Source: Streptomyces sp. HD
GTDB taxonomy: Bacteria > Actinomycetota > Actinomycetes > Streptomycetales > Streptomycetaceae
DNA: 64,000 nucleotides
Direction: 5' to 3'
Assembly (NCBI RefSeq): GCF_028369295.1
Contig: NZ_JAQMYP010000041.1
Span: 1-64,000, forward strand
How positions within the stretch are numbered: position 1 is the first letter of the stretch; the number at the start of each line of letters is the position of its first letter. Below the pieces are notes generated by a model. The model did not search any database. It worked only from the letters and a program-made list of their open reading frames with translations, and was not told where the DNA came from. Both the position numbers and the translations under genes were made by a program. Positions 7,740 to 16,155 of the stretch are shown here, piece after piece.

Positions 7740-9929
7740 TCACCCGCGAGTGCGCGGGCCTTCTGAGAGCAGTTCCCCGGCAGCGCGCTCGACGTCGGCC
7801 TCGGACACGAGCACCAACTGCGCTGCCCTGCCCAACGGGATGAAGCTGTCCACGCTCGCGACCCGTCGGATCGCGCCGGTGAATCCGGCATCGACCAGAG
7901 CGGTGACGACTCCCTCCGACACGCCTCCCGTGCGGCGGGTCTCGTCGACCACGAGGACGCGTCCTGTCGCTCGGGCTTCCCGCAGCAGGTCGTCGACCGG
8001 CAGGGGAGCCAGCCAGCGCAGGTCGAGAACCCGGCAGGAGATGCCCTGTTGCTCCAATCGGCGTGCGGCTCGAAGCGCGATGGGCAGGCCGTTGCCAAAG
8101 GTGACGAGGGTCAGGTCCGTGCCAGTGCCATAGGCGCGTGCCCGGCCGATCGGTACGTGCTCCGCGGGCGGCGGGTAGGGGGCCAGCCAGGCGTTGTCCT
8201 GCTCCTTGTGGAGATCTCGCGTGTGGTAGAGCGCGATCGGCTCCAGGAAGGCGCTGACCGTGCCGTCCACCTTCGCCGCCGCCACACACGTGCGCAGCAT
8301 CGCCGCCGCGTCGTCGGGGCGGGACGGGGAGGCGATGACCAGGCCGGGGATGTCGCGCAGGGCGCCGAGCGCGTTGTCGTTGTGGAAGTGACCGCCGAAG
8401 CCGCGTTGGTAGCCGTAGCCGGCGATACGGACCACGAGGGGGTTGCTGTACTGACCCTGGGAGAAGAACTGAAGTGTGGCGGCCTCGCCGCGCAGTTGGT
8501 CCTCGGCGTTGTGCAGGTACGCAAGGTATTGGATCTCTGCCACCGGCAGTAGGCCGGACAGCCCCGCTCCCAGCGCGAGGCCGAGGATGGCCTGTTCGTC
8601 GAGCAAGGTGTCGAAGACCCGGGCGGTGCCGAAGCGCCGCTGCAGTCCCCGGGTCAGTCCGTAGACCCCGCCCTTGCGGCCGACGTCCTCGCCGAAGACG
8701 ACCATCTCCGGGTGGCTGCCGAGCAGGTCGGCGAGGGTGTGAGTGATGGCCTGGGCGATGGTGACGGGCTCGCCCAGGGGAGCGGTGGGTGGTTCGCTCG
8801 TACGGCGTGCCGCAGCCGCCACGAGGTCGGGACGGCGGGGTGCGATGGGGGCGGCGATCTGGGTGGCGGTGGTGAGCGGCTCGCTGTCCAGGGCTTGCTT
8901 GGCAACGGCGAGCACCCGTCCGCCCACCTCGTCGTACCGGTCCAGAACCTGCTGCGGGGTGAGGATGCCCGCCGATGTGAGCAGCCGGGCCGTGGCCAGC
9001 AGTGGGTCGCGTCGCAGGTCCGCGGCGACTTCGGAGGGTGCCCGGTAGGCGGCTTCGGCGTCCGAGCCCGCGTGACCGAGGAAGCGCACCATCGACAGGT
9101 GCAGGAACGCGGGTTGCCGGTGCTTGCGTACATGGGCCGCCGCCTCGCACGCGGCGTCGAAGGCGGCTGACGGATCACACCCGTCCGCGGCGAAGTAGGC
9201 GAGGCCGGGCCGGGCGCCGTAGGCGCGTCGCACCCAGTCGGGCGGTGTCGGCACGCTGATGCCCAGACCGTTGTCCTCGCAGACGAACAGCACCGGCATC
9301 GGGAGGCCCTGGTAGGCCGCGTGGCAGGCGCTGTTGATGGCTCCTGCCGCCGTGGAGTGGTTGACCGAGGCGTCGCCGAAGGAGCAGCAGACGACGGCGT
9401 CGCCGGGCCAGGCGCACTCGGTGCCGAGCCGCTTGGCGCGGGCGATGCTCCACGCCACCCCGACTGCTCGCGGCAGGTGGGAGGCGATGGTCGACGTCTG
9501 TGGGATGACGGCCAGTTCGTGACGTCCGTACACCTTGTGCCGTCCACCGGCGATCGGCTCCTCGGCCCCGGCGGCCACCCCCAGCAGCATGTCCCTGACC
9601 GCGTCGACGCCGCCGGCCTGCCGGGCGCGGGCGCAGTAGAAGGCGCCGGAGCGGTAGTGCAGCAGCGCCGGGTCCGTGGGGCGCAACGCCAGGGCGAGTG
9701 CGGCGTTGCCTTCGTGCCCGCTCGATCCGATGGTGTAGTAGCCGCGGCCCTGTTGCTGCATCCAACGCGCGGCCGCGTCGGTGTGCCGGCTCTCCAGTTG
9801 GGCGTCGAACAGGTCCAGTGCGGTACGGGGGGCCAGTACGCCGCCGGGCCGCCCGGTCGCCGCCTCCGCAGAGCGCAGACCGGCCACCACCTCGCGGAAG
9901 TGCCGGTCCAGGTCCTCGACGGCGCTCAC
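7740..9929 (-). CDS. fused 2-oxoacid dehydrogenase E1 (alpha-beta)
   Basis: The protein has 729 residues. The N-terminal half (about 1-345) is an E1-alpha thiamine-diphosphate module with GDASVNHSTAAG and, some 25 residues on, EDNGLGI, a variant of the GDG...NN cofactor motif. The C-terminal half (about 370-729) is a transketolase-like E1-beta with VFGEDVGRKGGVYG and an ending typical of branched-chain E1-beta. It would decarboxylate a 2-oxoacid and pass the acyl group to an E2 lipoyl domain, but no E2 or E3 gene is nearby. Its GTG start overlaps the aldehyde dehydrogenase stop by four bases, so translation is coupled. The context suggests 2-oxoadipate (lysine route), while branched-chain 2-oxoacids are the usual annotation; this is undecided. 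Confidence 0.88.
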   Translation of the reverse strand: MSAVEDLDRHFREVVAGLRSAEAATGRPGGVLAPRTALDLFDAQLESRHTDAAARWMQQQGRGYYTIGSSGHEGNAALALALRPTDPALLHYRSGAFYCARARQAGGVDAVRDMLLGVAAGAEEPIAGGRHKVYGRHELAVIPQTSTIASHLPRAVGVAWSIARAKRLGTECAWPGDAVVCCSFGDASVNHSTAAGAINSACHAAYQGLPMPVLFVCEDNGLGISVPTPPDWVRRAYGARPGLAYFAADGCDPSAAFDAACEAAAHVRKHRQPAFLHLSMVRFLGHAGSDAEAAYRAPSEVAADLRRDPLLATARLLTSAGILTPQQVLDRYDEVGGRVLAVAKQALDSEPLTTATQIAAPIAPRRPDLVAAAARRTSEPPTAPLGEPVTIAQAITHTLADLLGSHPEMVVFGEDVGRKGGVYGLTRGLQRRFGTARVFDTLLDEQAILGLALGAGLSGLLPVAEIQYLAYLHNAEDQLRGEAATLQFFSQGQYSNPLVVRIAGYGYQRGFGGHFHNDNALGALRDIPGLVIASPSRPDDAAAMLRTCVAAAKVDGTVSAFLEPIALYHTRDLHKEQDNAWLAPYPPPAEHVPIGRARAYGTGTDLTLVTFGNGLPIALRAARRLEQQGISCRVLDLRWLAPLPVDDLLREARATGRVLVVDETRRTGGVSEGVVTALVDAGFTGAIRRVASVDSFIPLGRAAQLVLVSEADVERAAGELLSEGPRTRG

Positions 9930-11479
9930 AGGCGGAAGGACAGGTCGGGCTCAAGCGTGGCCACGTCCATCTGGGCCTTCTGCAGCCGGCCGGAGTGGTC
10001 CCAGTTCATCGACTGCCAGCGGGTGAACTGGTCGAGCACCCACTGCCCCGACTGGCGACTGCCGTTGCCCGACTTGCCGTTGCCGCCGAACGGAAGGTGC
10101 GCCTCGGCTCCGGAGGTGGTGTTGTTGACGCTGACCATGCCCGCGGAGATGCCGCGCCGGTACGTCCACACCTCGTGCGGATCGGTGGTGTAGATCGCGG
10201 CGGACAGCCCGTAACCGTGGGCGTTGGCCAGGTCGAGAGCCTCGTCGAAGTCCCGGTAGGTGGTCACCGAGACGATGGGGCCGAAGGTCTCCGTGAGGAA
10301 CAGGTCGTCGTCCCGGCGCACCCCGTCGACGATCACCGGGTGGTAGAACATGCCCGCTTCCGGGTCCCCGACGAAGCCCTTGCGCGGGTTGCCGTGCGTG
10401 ATCCGCCCGACGCCGTCGGAGCCGTACGTGTGGTGGTGGTCCTTGATCCAGCCGAGGAAGGTCTCGTACCGCTGCGCGAATCGTTCGTCGAGCATCGGGC
10501 CGTAGAGGACGTCCTCGAACGCGTCGCCGATCCGGGCCGCGCGGCTCGCGGCGTCGAAGCGGGCGAGGAAGTCCTCGTGCACCGACTCGTGCACGATGAG
10601 CGTCCCGAGGGAGGTGCAGCGCTGCCCCGCGGTGCCGAATCCGGAGAACAACGCCCCCTCGACCGCCAGGTCGAGGTTGGCACTGGGCGTGACCACCTGC
10701 GGGTTCTTGCCGCCCAGCTCCAGGCACGGGGTCTGCAGATGGCGTCCGCACAGGGCGCCGATCTTCTGGCCGACGACCGTGGACCCGGTGAAGCCGACCT
10801 TGTCGACGAGACCGGCGTCGAGAGAGGCCTCCAGACCGGCGTACGTCTGCTCCCCGTCGGCGAGGACGAGGTTGAGTACGCCGTCGGGCAGGCCGCCTCC
10901 GTGCACGAACAGCTCGAAGAGGGCCTTGGCGCTCGCGGCGGCGTACTCGGCGGGCTTCCACACCACGGTGTTGCCGGTCACGAGCGCCGGCACGAGGTAC
11001 CAGGCCGGCACGGCCACCGGGAAGTTCCCGGCGGTGATCACCGCGACCGCGCCCATGGGGTTGCGGAAGGTGAACAGCTGCTTGTCCGGCATCTCCGAGG
11101 GCACCGTCTGCCCGTACAGCCGACGCCCCTCGCCGAGGAAGAAGTCGCAGGTGTCGATGATCTCCTGGACTTCGCCGAGCGCTTCGGCCAGCGGCTTGCC
11201 GATCTCCTCGGTCACGATGCGGGCGAGCCGGTCCTTGTTCGCCTCGACGAGCCGGCCGATCTTCCCGATCGCGGATCCGCGCACCGGTGCCGGTACGTCC
11301 GCCCAGGACCGCTGAGCCCCCTTCGCGGCTCTGGCGGCCTCGACGAACGTCGAGGCGTCCCCGAGCGAGACCTCGCTGACCAGTTCAGCGGTACGACCGG
11401 GATTGGGGCGCCGAAGAGTCCCGCCGGGAGCGCCGGCGACGGGATGGCCGGCAACGATCGAGGCGACGGAACGGGCCAT
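9926..11479 (-). CDS. aldehyde dehydrogenase, probably 2-aminoadipate 6-semialdehyde (P6C) dehydrogenase
   Basis: The protein has 517 residues and is an NAD(P)-dependent aldehyde dehydrogenase. The catalytic Cys lies in FGTAGQRCTSLG, the general-base Glu in CLELGGKNPQ, and the cofactor site in GFTGSTVVGQ. The sequence resembles the AmaB/Pcd branch, which oxidises piperideine-6-carboxylate/aminoadipate semialdehyde. It lies 57 bases after the lysine 6-aminotransferase gene, whose product is exactly that semialdehyde, so the two steps would convert lysine to 2-aminoadipate. The four-base overlap with the E1 gene confirms the operon. Substrate assignment rests mainly on this context. Confidence 0.9.
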   Translation of the reverse strand: MARSVASIVAGHPVAGAPGGTLRRPNPGRTAELVSEVSLGDASTFVEAARAAKGAQRSWADVPAPVRGSAIGKIGRLVEANKDRLARIVTEEIGKPLAEALGEVQEIIDTCDFFLGEGRRLYGQTVPSEMPDKQLFTFRNPMGAVAVITAGNFPVAVPAWYLVPALVTGNTVVWKPAEYAAASAKALFELFVHGGGLPDGVLNLVLADGEQTYAGLEASLDAGLVDKVGFTGSTVVGQKIGALCGRHLQTPCLELGGKNPQVVTPSANLDLAVEGALFSGFGTAGQRCTSLGTLIVHESVHEDFLARFDAASRAARIGDAFEDVLYGPMLDERFAQRYETFLGWIKDHHHTYGSDGVGRITHGNPRKGFVGDPEAGMFYHPVIVDGVRRDDDLFLTETFGPIVSVTTYRDFDEALDLANAHGYGLSAAIYTTDPHEVWTYRRGISAGMVSVNNTTSGAEAHLPFGGNGKSGNGSRQSGQWVLDQFTRWQSMNWDHSGRLQKAQMDVATLEPDLSFRL

Positions 11480-11536
11480 GACTTTTGCTCCTTGTCGGCT
11501 GGTACGGGGCAGTGCGGACGGGTGAGCGGGACCGGA

Positions 11537-12877
11537 TCAGTGCAGGTCGGCCAGGACCCGGTCGAGGGCTCGCAGGGCGATGGAGAGCTCGTCCTGGGTG
11601 ATGGACAGTGCAGGGCGGAAGCGCACCGTGCGCTCACCGCACGGCAATGCGATCACCTGCTCCTCGGTTCGCAACCGGCGTACCGTCTCGTCGCGAACGC
11701 CGCTGTCGGGCAGATCGATGGCGCACATCAGTCCACGCCCCCGCGAGTTGGCCGCCACAGGTGCGTGCCGGACTTCCAGATCACGTAGTCCGGCCAGGAA
11801 CCACGATCCCGCGGCGGCGGCATGGGCCACCAGGCCGTCCCTTTCGATGATCTCCAGGATGCGGCGGCACCGGACCATGTCGACCAGCCCCCCGCCCCAG
11901 GTGGAGTTGATCCGCCCGGAGACCCTCAGGACGTTCTCGGGGACCAGGTCGACCCGACGGCCGGCCATGATGCCGCCGAGCTGGACCTTCTTGGCGAAGG
12001 CGACGATGTCCGGCTCCAGACCGAGCTGCTGGTAGGCCCAGGTGGTCCCGGTGATCCCCACCCCGGTCTGCACCTCGTCGAGCACGAACAGCGCGTCGTA
12101 CTCGTGACAGAGCGTCTGCATCGCCTTGAGGAACTCCGGGCGCATGTGGTTGTCGCCCCCCTCGCCCTGGATCGGCTCGGCGATGAAGCAGGCGACGTCG
12201 TGCGGGTTGTCCTCGAACGCTTGCCGGGCCTGCTGAAGGGCTGCTCGCTCGGCCTCCTCGACCTCGGCTAGGTGGACCTTGAGGGGGAATCGCACCGCGG
12301 GTACGTCGATGCGCGGCCAGTCGAACTGCGGGAAACGGGCCGTCTTGCCGGGCTCGGTGTTGGTCAGCGAGAGGGTGTAGCCGCTGCGGCCGTGGAACGC
12401 CCGTCGAAGGTGGAGCACCTTGGTGCCGAGCTCGGGGGAGCGGCCTGCGGCCTCGTTGCGGCGGCTCTTCCAGTCGAATGCGGTCTTGAGCGCGTTCTCG
12501 ACGGCGAGTGCTCCGCCCTCGACGAAGAACAGTCTCGGCAGGTCCGGATCGCCCAGAACCCGGGCGAACGTCTCGACGAACTCGGCGTAGTGCGTGGTGT
12601 AGACGTCGGGGTTGGCGGGCTTGTTCGCCGCCACCTGCGCAAGCAGGGTCATGAACTCCGGATCGTCCACGATGCCGCGCGCGTTGAGCCCCAGCGGAGC
12701 CGACGCGAAGAACGAGTAGAGGTCGAGGAACTTCTCACCGGTGCGCGCGTCGACGATCCACGAGCCCTGACTTTCGAGCGGGTCGAGCACAAGTTTGAAA
12801 CCGTCGGTCAGTACATGGCGGCCGAGTCTCTCGTGGACCTCGTCCGGGTGGATCATCGACGCAGCGGCAATCGTCAT
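11537..12877 (-). CDS. lat: L-lysine 6-transaminase
   Basis: The protein has 446 residues and is a class-III PLP aminotransferase. It moves the epsilon-amino group of lysine to 2-oxoglutarate, giving 2-aminoadipate 6-semialdehyde (cyclising to P6C). The Schiff-base lysine lies in FAKKVQLGGIMAGRRVD, which closely matches the lysine 6-aminotransferases of mycobacteria and beta-lactam producers, as does INSTWGGGLVDMVR. In cephamycin producers the enzyme feeds antibiotic synthesis. Here there are no beta-lactam genes, and the partner genes are catabolic. It is first in the leftward operon, with an AT-rich control region directly upstream. The start is ATG 12877. Confidence 0.93.
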   Translation of the reverse strand: MTIAAASMIHPDEVHERLGRHVLTDGFKLVLDPLESQGSWIVDARTGEKFLDLYSFFASAPLGLNARGIVDDPEFMTLLAQVAANKPANPDVYTTHYAEFVETFARVLGDPDLPRLFFVEGGALAVENALKTAFDWKSRRNEAAGRSPELGTKVLHLRRAFHGRSGYTLSLTNTEPGKTARFPQFDWPRIDVPAVRFPLKVHLAEVEEAERAALQQARQAFEDNPHDVACFIAEPIQGEGGDNHMRPEFLKAMQTLCHEYDALFVLDEVQTGVGITGTTWAYQQLGLEPDIVAFAKKVQLGGIMAGRRVDLVPENVLRVSGRINSTWGGGLVDMVRCRRILEIIERDGLVAHAAAAGSWFLAGLRDLEVRHAPVAANSRGRGLMCAIDLPDSGVRDETVRRLRTEEQVIALPCGERTVRFRPALSITQDELSIALRALDRVLADLH

Positions 12878-12904
12878 GGAGGCACCTACTCTCGATAGCC
12901 GTAC

Positions 12905-12971
12905 CGAAAGAAATTTCGTCGATCATGAGAATTGGCAAAAATATTTTAGATACGGTGCCACTAATGCCACA
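12905..12971 (-). promoter_or_regulatory. AT-rich promoter/operator region of the lysine operon
   Basis: In a GC-rich genome this stretch stands out. It contains CGAAA-N4-TTTCG (12905-12918) and AAAATATTTT (12937-12946). On the minus strand TTGTGG, an 18-base spacer and TAAAAT form a reasonable promoter upstream of the lysine 6-transaminase ATG. The palindromes are good candidates for an Lrp/AsnC-type or other regulator, but no regulator gene lies beside it. Confidence 0.5.
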
Positions 12972-13614
12972 AGGTTTCGTTCACGGGGAGATGCTACGAA
13001 CGATGGGCCGATCCGGCCGCAGCGACACCGCCGACGGCCACCATGCGGGCGAGCAAGACCGCCGTCGGCACCTCTGCCCCTCGATCACCCCTCTCGCTCC
13101 GGCGGGGTCGCTCCAGTGCTGCATGATCAGTGCAACGGCGATTGTGGCGTCTCCCGCTCGGGCCTGCCCTTCGAGCCGCTGTGTTCAAGACGGCCGCCGC
13201 GCGCCTGACCCTCCTCAAGCGTGCCAAGAGCGCCCTCGGCCCGGCACCGACCACCGCTCGGGCGCCACGAGAAACGCTGCCGCCCAGTGGCATCCGGGAC
13301 GAGCCTTTTGCAGGGTCGTTCTTCGCGTCCGGCCGTGGTCGGGGCCTGCCACAGCCGGTGCTGAATACCAACGCGGGCCGCTCCCGAGGCGTGCGCTGTC
13401 CGCCGATCGACTGAACAGGCACCGGGCCGATGAACCGCGTGGCGACGCGGGCCATGTCAGGCAGGCATAGTCTCCATCGCGCTGGGCACTTGGAGATCCG
13501 CTCGACGCTGCGCCGCCAGTTGACGAGAGGCGGCGTGAGAAGCCCGGTGTGCAGCCTGCCCCCGACGGTGTCGTCGCCAGTCGTGCGCTGCGATGCGTGA
13601 GAGGGGACATCGTC
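12972..13614. other. intergenic stretch without a recognisable gene
   Basis: Between the lysine operon control region and the DUF5133 gene I found no frame with family-like sequence on either strand. The open frames here have shadow-like, Arg/Pro-rich composition. It may be decayed coding DNA. A GAGGGG ribosome site for the next gene lies at its right end. Confidence 0.5.
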
Positions 13615-13860
13615 ATGATCGTTCCGGCGGAGAAGGAACTGCGCGATGTGCTGGCCAGGTTCGCTCAGGCGAGCATCGAGCACGACGGGCTCCCCACAGC
13701 TCGCACCAGCTGCGCTCTTGAAGACATCACCTACAAGCTCTGCGTGATGACCGGGACCCGTACCCCCGAGCAGGCCCTGCTGGCGGCAGATGCGCTGTTG
13801 GAGCGCTACCGCGCTGACCGCGGCCATGGCACTCGTGAGCACGAGACACTGATCATGTAG
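13615..13860 (+). CDS. DUF5133 domain protein
   Basis: The protein has 81 residues. The pattern is characteristic of DUF5133: an N-terminal helix (AEKELRDVLARFAQA), a central ALEDITYKLCVMTGTRT and a final helix ending in a short polar tail. These small Streptomyces proteins are often found near regulators and stress genes, and their function is unknown. I start at ATG 13615, which has GAGGGG about eight bases upstream; the open frame extends further left without support. The gene stands alone between a gene-poor stretch and the envelope-associated operon. Confidence 0.82.
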   Translation: MIVPAEKELRDVLARFAQASIEHDGLPTARTSCALEDITYKLCVMTGTRTPEQALLAADALLERYRADRGHGTREHETLIM

Positions 13861-14030
13861 CAACCGGGCCTCTGCTGCCTCCCCGGCTGAGCGACCTCCG
13901 CCGGTTGATGCGTCCACCAGCGATAGCCGGCCGGCCTTGGGGTCGATCCCTCCGGGAGCCTGGGCACGACGACCAGCCGGAGCCACAGGTGTCAGCCCTA
14001 CGTGTCAGCCCTCGACGGTGCCCTTGCGGT

Positions 14031-14352
14031 TCAAGGGCTCCAGGTGCCCTGCTGCTCTCCTACGAACGGGTCGGCCTCTGTGATCACTTGCGGGCTGATC
14101 CATCGCAGTGGCCGCACATCCGTCACCAGCGGCTCGTTGTGTGGGCCGGCCCCCCCACCAGTCATCGATGTCGAGCGGGCTCGCGGACAGTCCGGGCACT
14201 GGCACGCCCGCGAGGTCATCCGTGCTGGATCTCTGGGCCAGGTCCTGCGCAGACCCCAGGGACCGGCGCACGTAGAGTCCCTGCCGGACAGCGGTCCTAT
14301 GAAGTCGCGCATACGAGGGCCCATGCCGAGCGCGCCGCGGTGTGGCTGACAT
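14031..14352 (-). pseudogene. possible small gene frameshifted at a C7 tract
   Basis: Two overlapping minus-strand frames each look protein-like on complementary halves. The upstream half ends in SASPLDIDDWWG. The downstream half reads PHNEPLVTDVRPLRW, then SPQVITEADPFVGEQQG and stop. They join if one base is removed from the seven-C run at about 14150-14156. I do not recognise the family. This may be a real gene with a single-base insertion or a chance pattern. Confidence 0.35.
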
Positions 14353-14390
14353 CCGGGCTGTCGCCGAGAGGGGCGCCCGGCACAGGCGGT

Positions 14391-14429
14391 TGGCTGACCG
14401 GCCACCGGCGTCCGGTGGGCGGTCAGCCA
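14391..14429. terminator. strong hairpin overlapping the end of the DUF4235 gene
   Basis: 18-bp arms (one mismatch) separated by only three bases. The right arm covers the DUF4235 stop codon at 14423-14425. It ends the leftward holin/DUF3618/DUF4235 operon. Confidence 0.7.
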
Positions 14430-14689
14430 GGCCAGGCGCCGGTCAGACTACGGGTGGCGGTGGCGCCGGCGCGGTCGACGGCGGCCTTGACCGCGGCGAA
14501 GACCGCGCCCTGCAGGGTGGCGGCGAGCAGGACCTCGTTCCAGGTGCGCTCTTCGTCGGTGGCGTCGGGAGCGTCCTCGTCGTGGCCGAGCATCTTCCAC
14601 GCCTGCTTGAACAATGCGCCGGCGAGCATGCCGCTGACGGCTCCCAGGGCCAGTCCGACCGGCTTGTAGGCGACTTTCGAAGCCTTCAT
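14423..14689 (-). CDS. DUF4235 membrane protein
   Basis: The protein has 88 residues with two hydrophobic stretches (VGLALGAVSGMLAGALFKQ and VLLAATLQGAVFAAVKAAV) flanking a short acidic loop, matching DUF4235. It is the third gene of a leftward operon: its ATG lies four bases after the DUF3618 stop. Members are small integral membrane proteins found beside DUF3618 and holin-like genes in actinobacteria; biochemical function is unknown, and an envelope-stress role is an inference from context. Confidence 0.85.
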   Translation of the reverse strand: MKASKVAYKPVGLALGAVSGMLAGALFKQAWKMLGHDEDAPDATDEERTWNEVLLAATLQGAVFAAVKAAVDRAGATATRSLTGAWPG

Positions 14690-14693
14690 CGGC

Positions 14694-15140
14694 TCACGCC
14701 TTCCTGCGACGGTACGCCAGCCACACGGCGAGGGCGCCGGCTGCCGCAGCCAGCAGCAGGGGGCGGTGGTCCCGCGCTGCCCGCGCCCCTTGGGCGGCTT
14801 TGTGCCGCACGGGTTCGGGCGTGTTGTCCTCCAGGAGGTGACCGGCTTGGGTGGCCCTGGCGCGGACCTGGTCGGCAGCGTGGGCGGCCTTGTCAATCAC
14901 CGGGTCAGGCAGCTTGCCCTGGACCTGATGCGCGACGTCGGCGGCCTTGGTCTTCAGTTGGCCGGCCATTGCGGCGGCCTGGTGGCGGACCGCGGTGGCC
15001 TTCTCCTGGGCGCGGGCCTTGACGTCGGTCTTGCCCGCCAGGGCCTGTACCGTCTGCCCGAGTTCTTCGCGGGTCTGCTCGACGTGTTCGCGCAGTTCCT
15101 CGGGACTGGAGGAGCCCTGCTCGTCGTGTGGCTGGGTCAT
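14694..15140 (-). CDS. DUF3618 domain protein
   Basis: The protein has 148 residues. The N-terminal helix SPEELREHVEQTREELGQTV is the DUF3618 signature. A long amphipathic, Ala/Lys/Gln-rich helix region follows (about 35-115), and one C-terminal membrane segment (PLLLAAAAGALAVWLAY) ends in positive residues. It would be membrane-anchored with a long cytoplasmic helical arm. Its start overlaps the holin-family stop by four bases (ATGA), indicating translational coupling. Confidence 0.87.
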   Translation of the reverse strand: MTQPHDEQGSSSPEELREHVEQTREELGQTVQALAGKTDVKARAQEKATAVRHQAAAMAGQLKTKAADVAHQVQGKLPDPVIDKAAHAADQVRARATQAGHLLEDNTPEPVRHKAAQGARAARDHRPLLLAAAAGALAVWLAYRRRKA

Positions 15141-15574
15141 CGCTGTGCGCTCCCCTTGATCTGGGCCACGTCGGCCTTGACGCTGTCGATGGTCTGCTCG
15201 GGAACGGGGGGCGCTGCCCGGCCGACCTGCTTCCTCCCCGTCAGAGCCATCACCGCGGCGATCACACCCAGCGCCGCGGTCACGATCAGCGCCGCGGCCC
15301 ACACCGGCAGCGGCACCGCCAGCGCGGCGATCGCGGTGGCCACCAGCGCCTGCAGCATCAGGAAGCCGACCAGGCCGGCGCCGCCGAACAGGCCGCCGCC
15401 CTTGCCGTAGCGCTTGCCCTTCTCCTTCATCTCGGCCTGCGCCAGGTTCAGCTCCCCGCGCACCAGCTCAGTCAACTGCTGCGAGGCCCGCTGTACCAGC
15501 TCGCTGACCGGCTCCGTCCCCGGGCCGCGGGTTTCCTTGCCGGGGTCGGCGTATTGCGGTGGTGTGTGCGGCAC
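15137..15574 (-). CDS. phage-holin-superfamily (actinobacterial) membrane protein
   Basis: The protein has 145 residues. A cytoplasmic N-terminal helix (SELVQRASQQLTELVRGEL) is followed by two adjacent membrane segments (GLVGFLMLQALVATAIAALA and VWAAALIVTAALGVIAAVMA), as in the actinobacterial putative holin superfamily. It is unlikely to be a phage holin, as it is a chromosomal gene leading the operon with DUF3618 and DUF4235. The start is GTG 15574, with GGGAGG about nine bases before it. The same trio is widespread in Streptomyces and often stress-linked. Confidence 0.85.
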   Translation of the reverse strand: MPHTPPQYADPGKETRGPGTEPVSELVQRASQQLTELVRGELNLAQAEMKEKGKRYGKGGGLFGGAGLVGFLMLQALVATAIAALAVPLPVWAAALIVTAALGVIAAVMALTGRKQVGRAAPPVPEQTIDSVKADVAQIKGSAQR

Positions 15575-16155
15575 AGTCGTGCACCTCCCGTCTGTCTCGT
15601 TCTCGCACGCCGGGCCGTGCCATGACGGCTGCCCGGGCGTCTGGGCCGGGCATGCGAGTACCCACAATCGGCCGGAGCAGGACTGCCCCGGCGCTCTCTT
15701 ACCGTTTCTCCGTCCGTGCGGACGGGCCGGCGCCGTACACGTTCACACGGCCGGGCTGGTGCATGACGCGTGACCGGGAACTCTGCAACGTTGTCTGCTG
15801 CTCAGGAAGGGAGCCCTTTGGTGTGCTCGTCGTGGCTGCTGTGCCGCTGCCGATGGCGGGACGTCGCGGTATGGGATGGACCGCCCGGAGGAACGGTCGA
15901 TCGCCGCAGCGGGGCGCCGTAAGGATGCGGCCCCGCATGTCCGGGCCCGCCGCCGCGCGGCCCGCGTGCGGCCCGTGTGGGCGCGTCCTGCCAGTCGATG
16001 CGCCCCGCCGCCGGCACAAGCCGAGTTCATCGCCACGGCCGGTCGGTGACACTGCCGTTGCAGGGGTGACGGTGGCGCGCATTTGACCGCCGAGGGCCGC
16101 GGTCGCGGTGGCGCCGTGCCGCGATAGGGGTGCGCGAGGGGGGTACCCGGCGCGG
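15575..16155. other. divergent intergenic region with two GGGTAC motifs
   Basis: No gene is recognisable in this 581-base region. GGGTAC, the -10 core of SigB-type stress promoters, occurs on the minus strand at 15658-15663 (84 bases before the holin start) and on the plus strand at 16141-16146 (nine bases before the BrkB ATG). Good -35 partners (GNNT) at ideal spacing are not obvious, so the promoter call is tentative. Confidence 0.35.

Noticed and set aside
11537..12877. Beta-lactam (cephamycin) biosynthesis start from lysine 6-aminotransferase
   Set aside because: The neighbours are a P6C-type aldehyde dehydrogenase and an E1, not ACV synthetase or related genes; catabolism fits better.
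12994..13986. 330-residue minus-strand frame over the gap and DUF5133
   Set aside because: No ribosome site, no recognisable motif, and antisense to the DUF5133 gene.
15137..15574. Prophage holin
   Set aside because: The two-TM protein belongs to the chromosomal actinobacterial holin-like superfamily beside DUF3618/DUF4235; no other phage genes.
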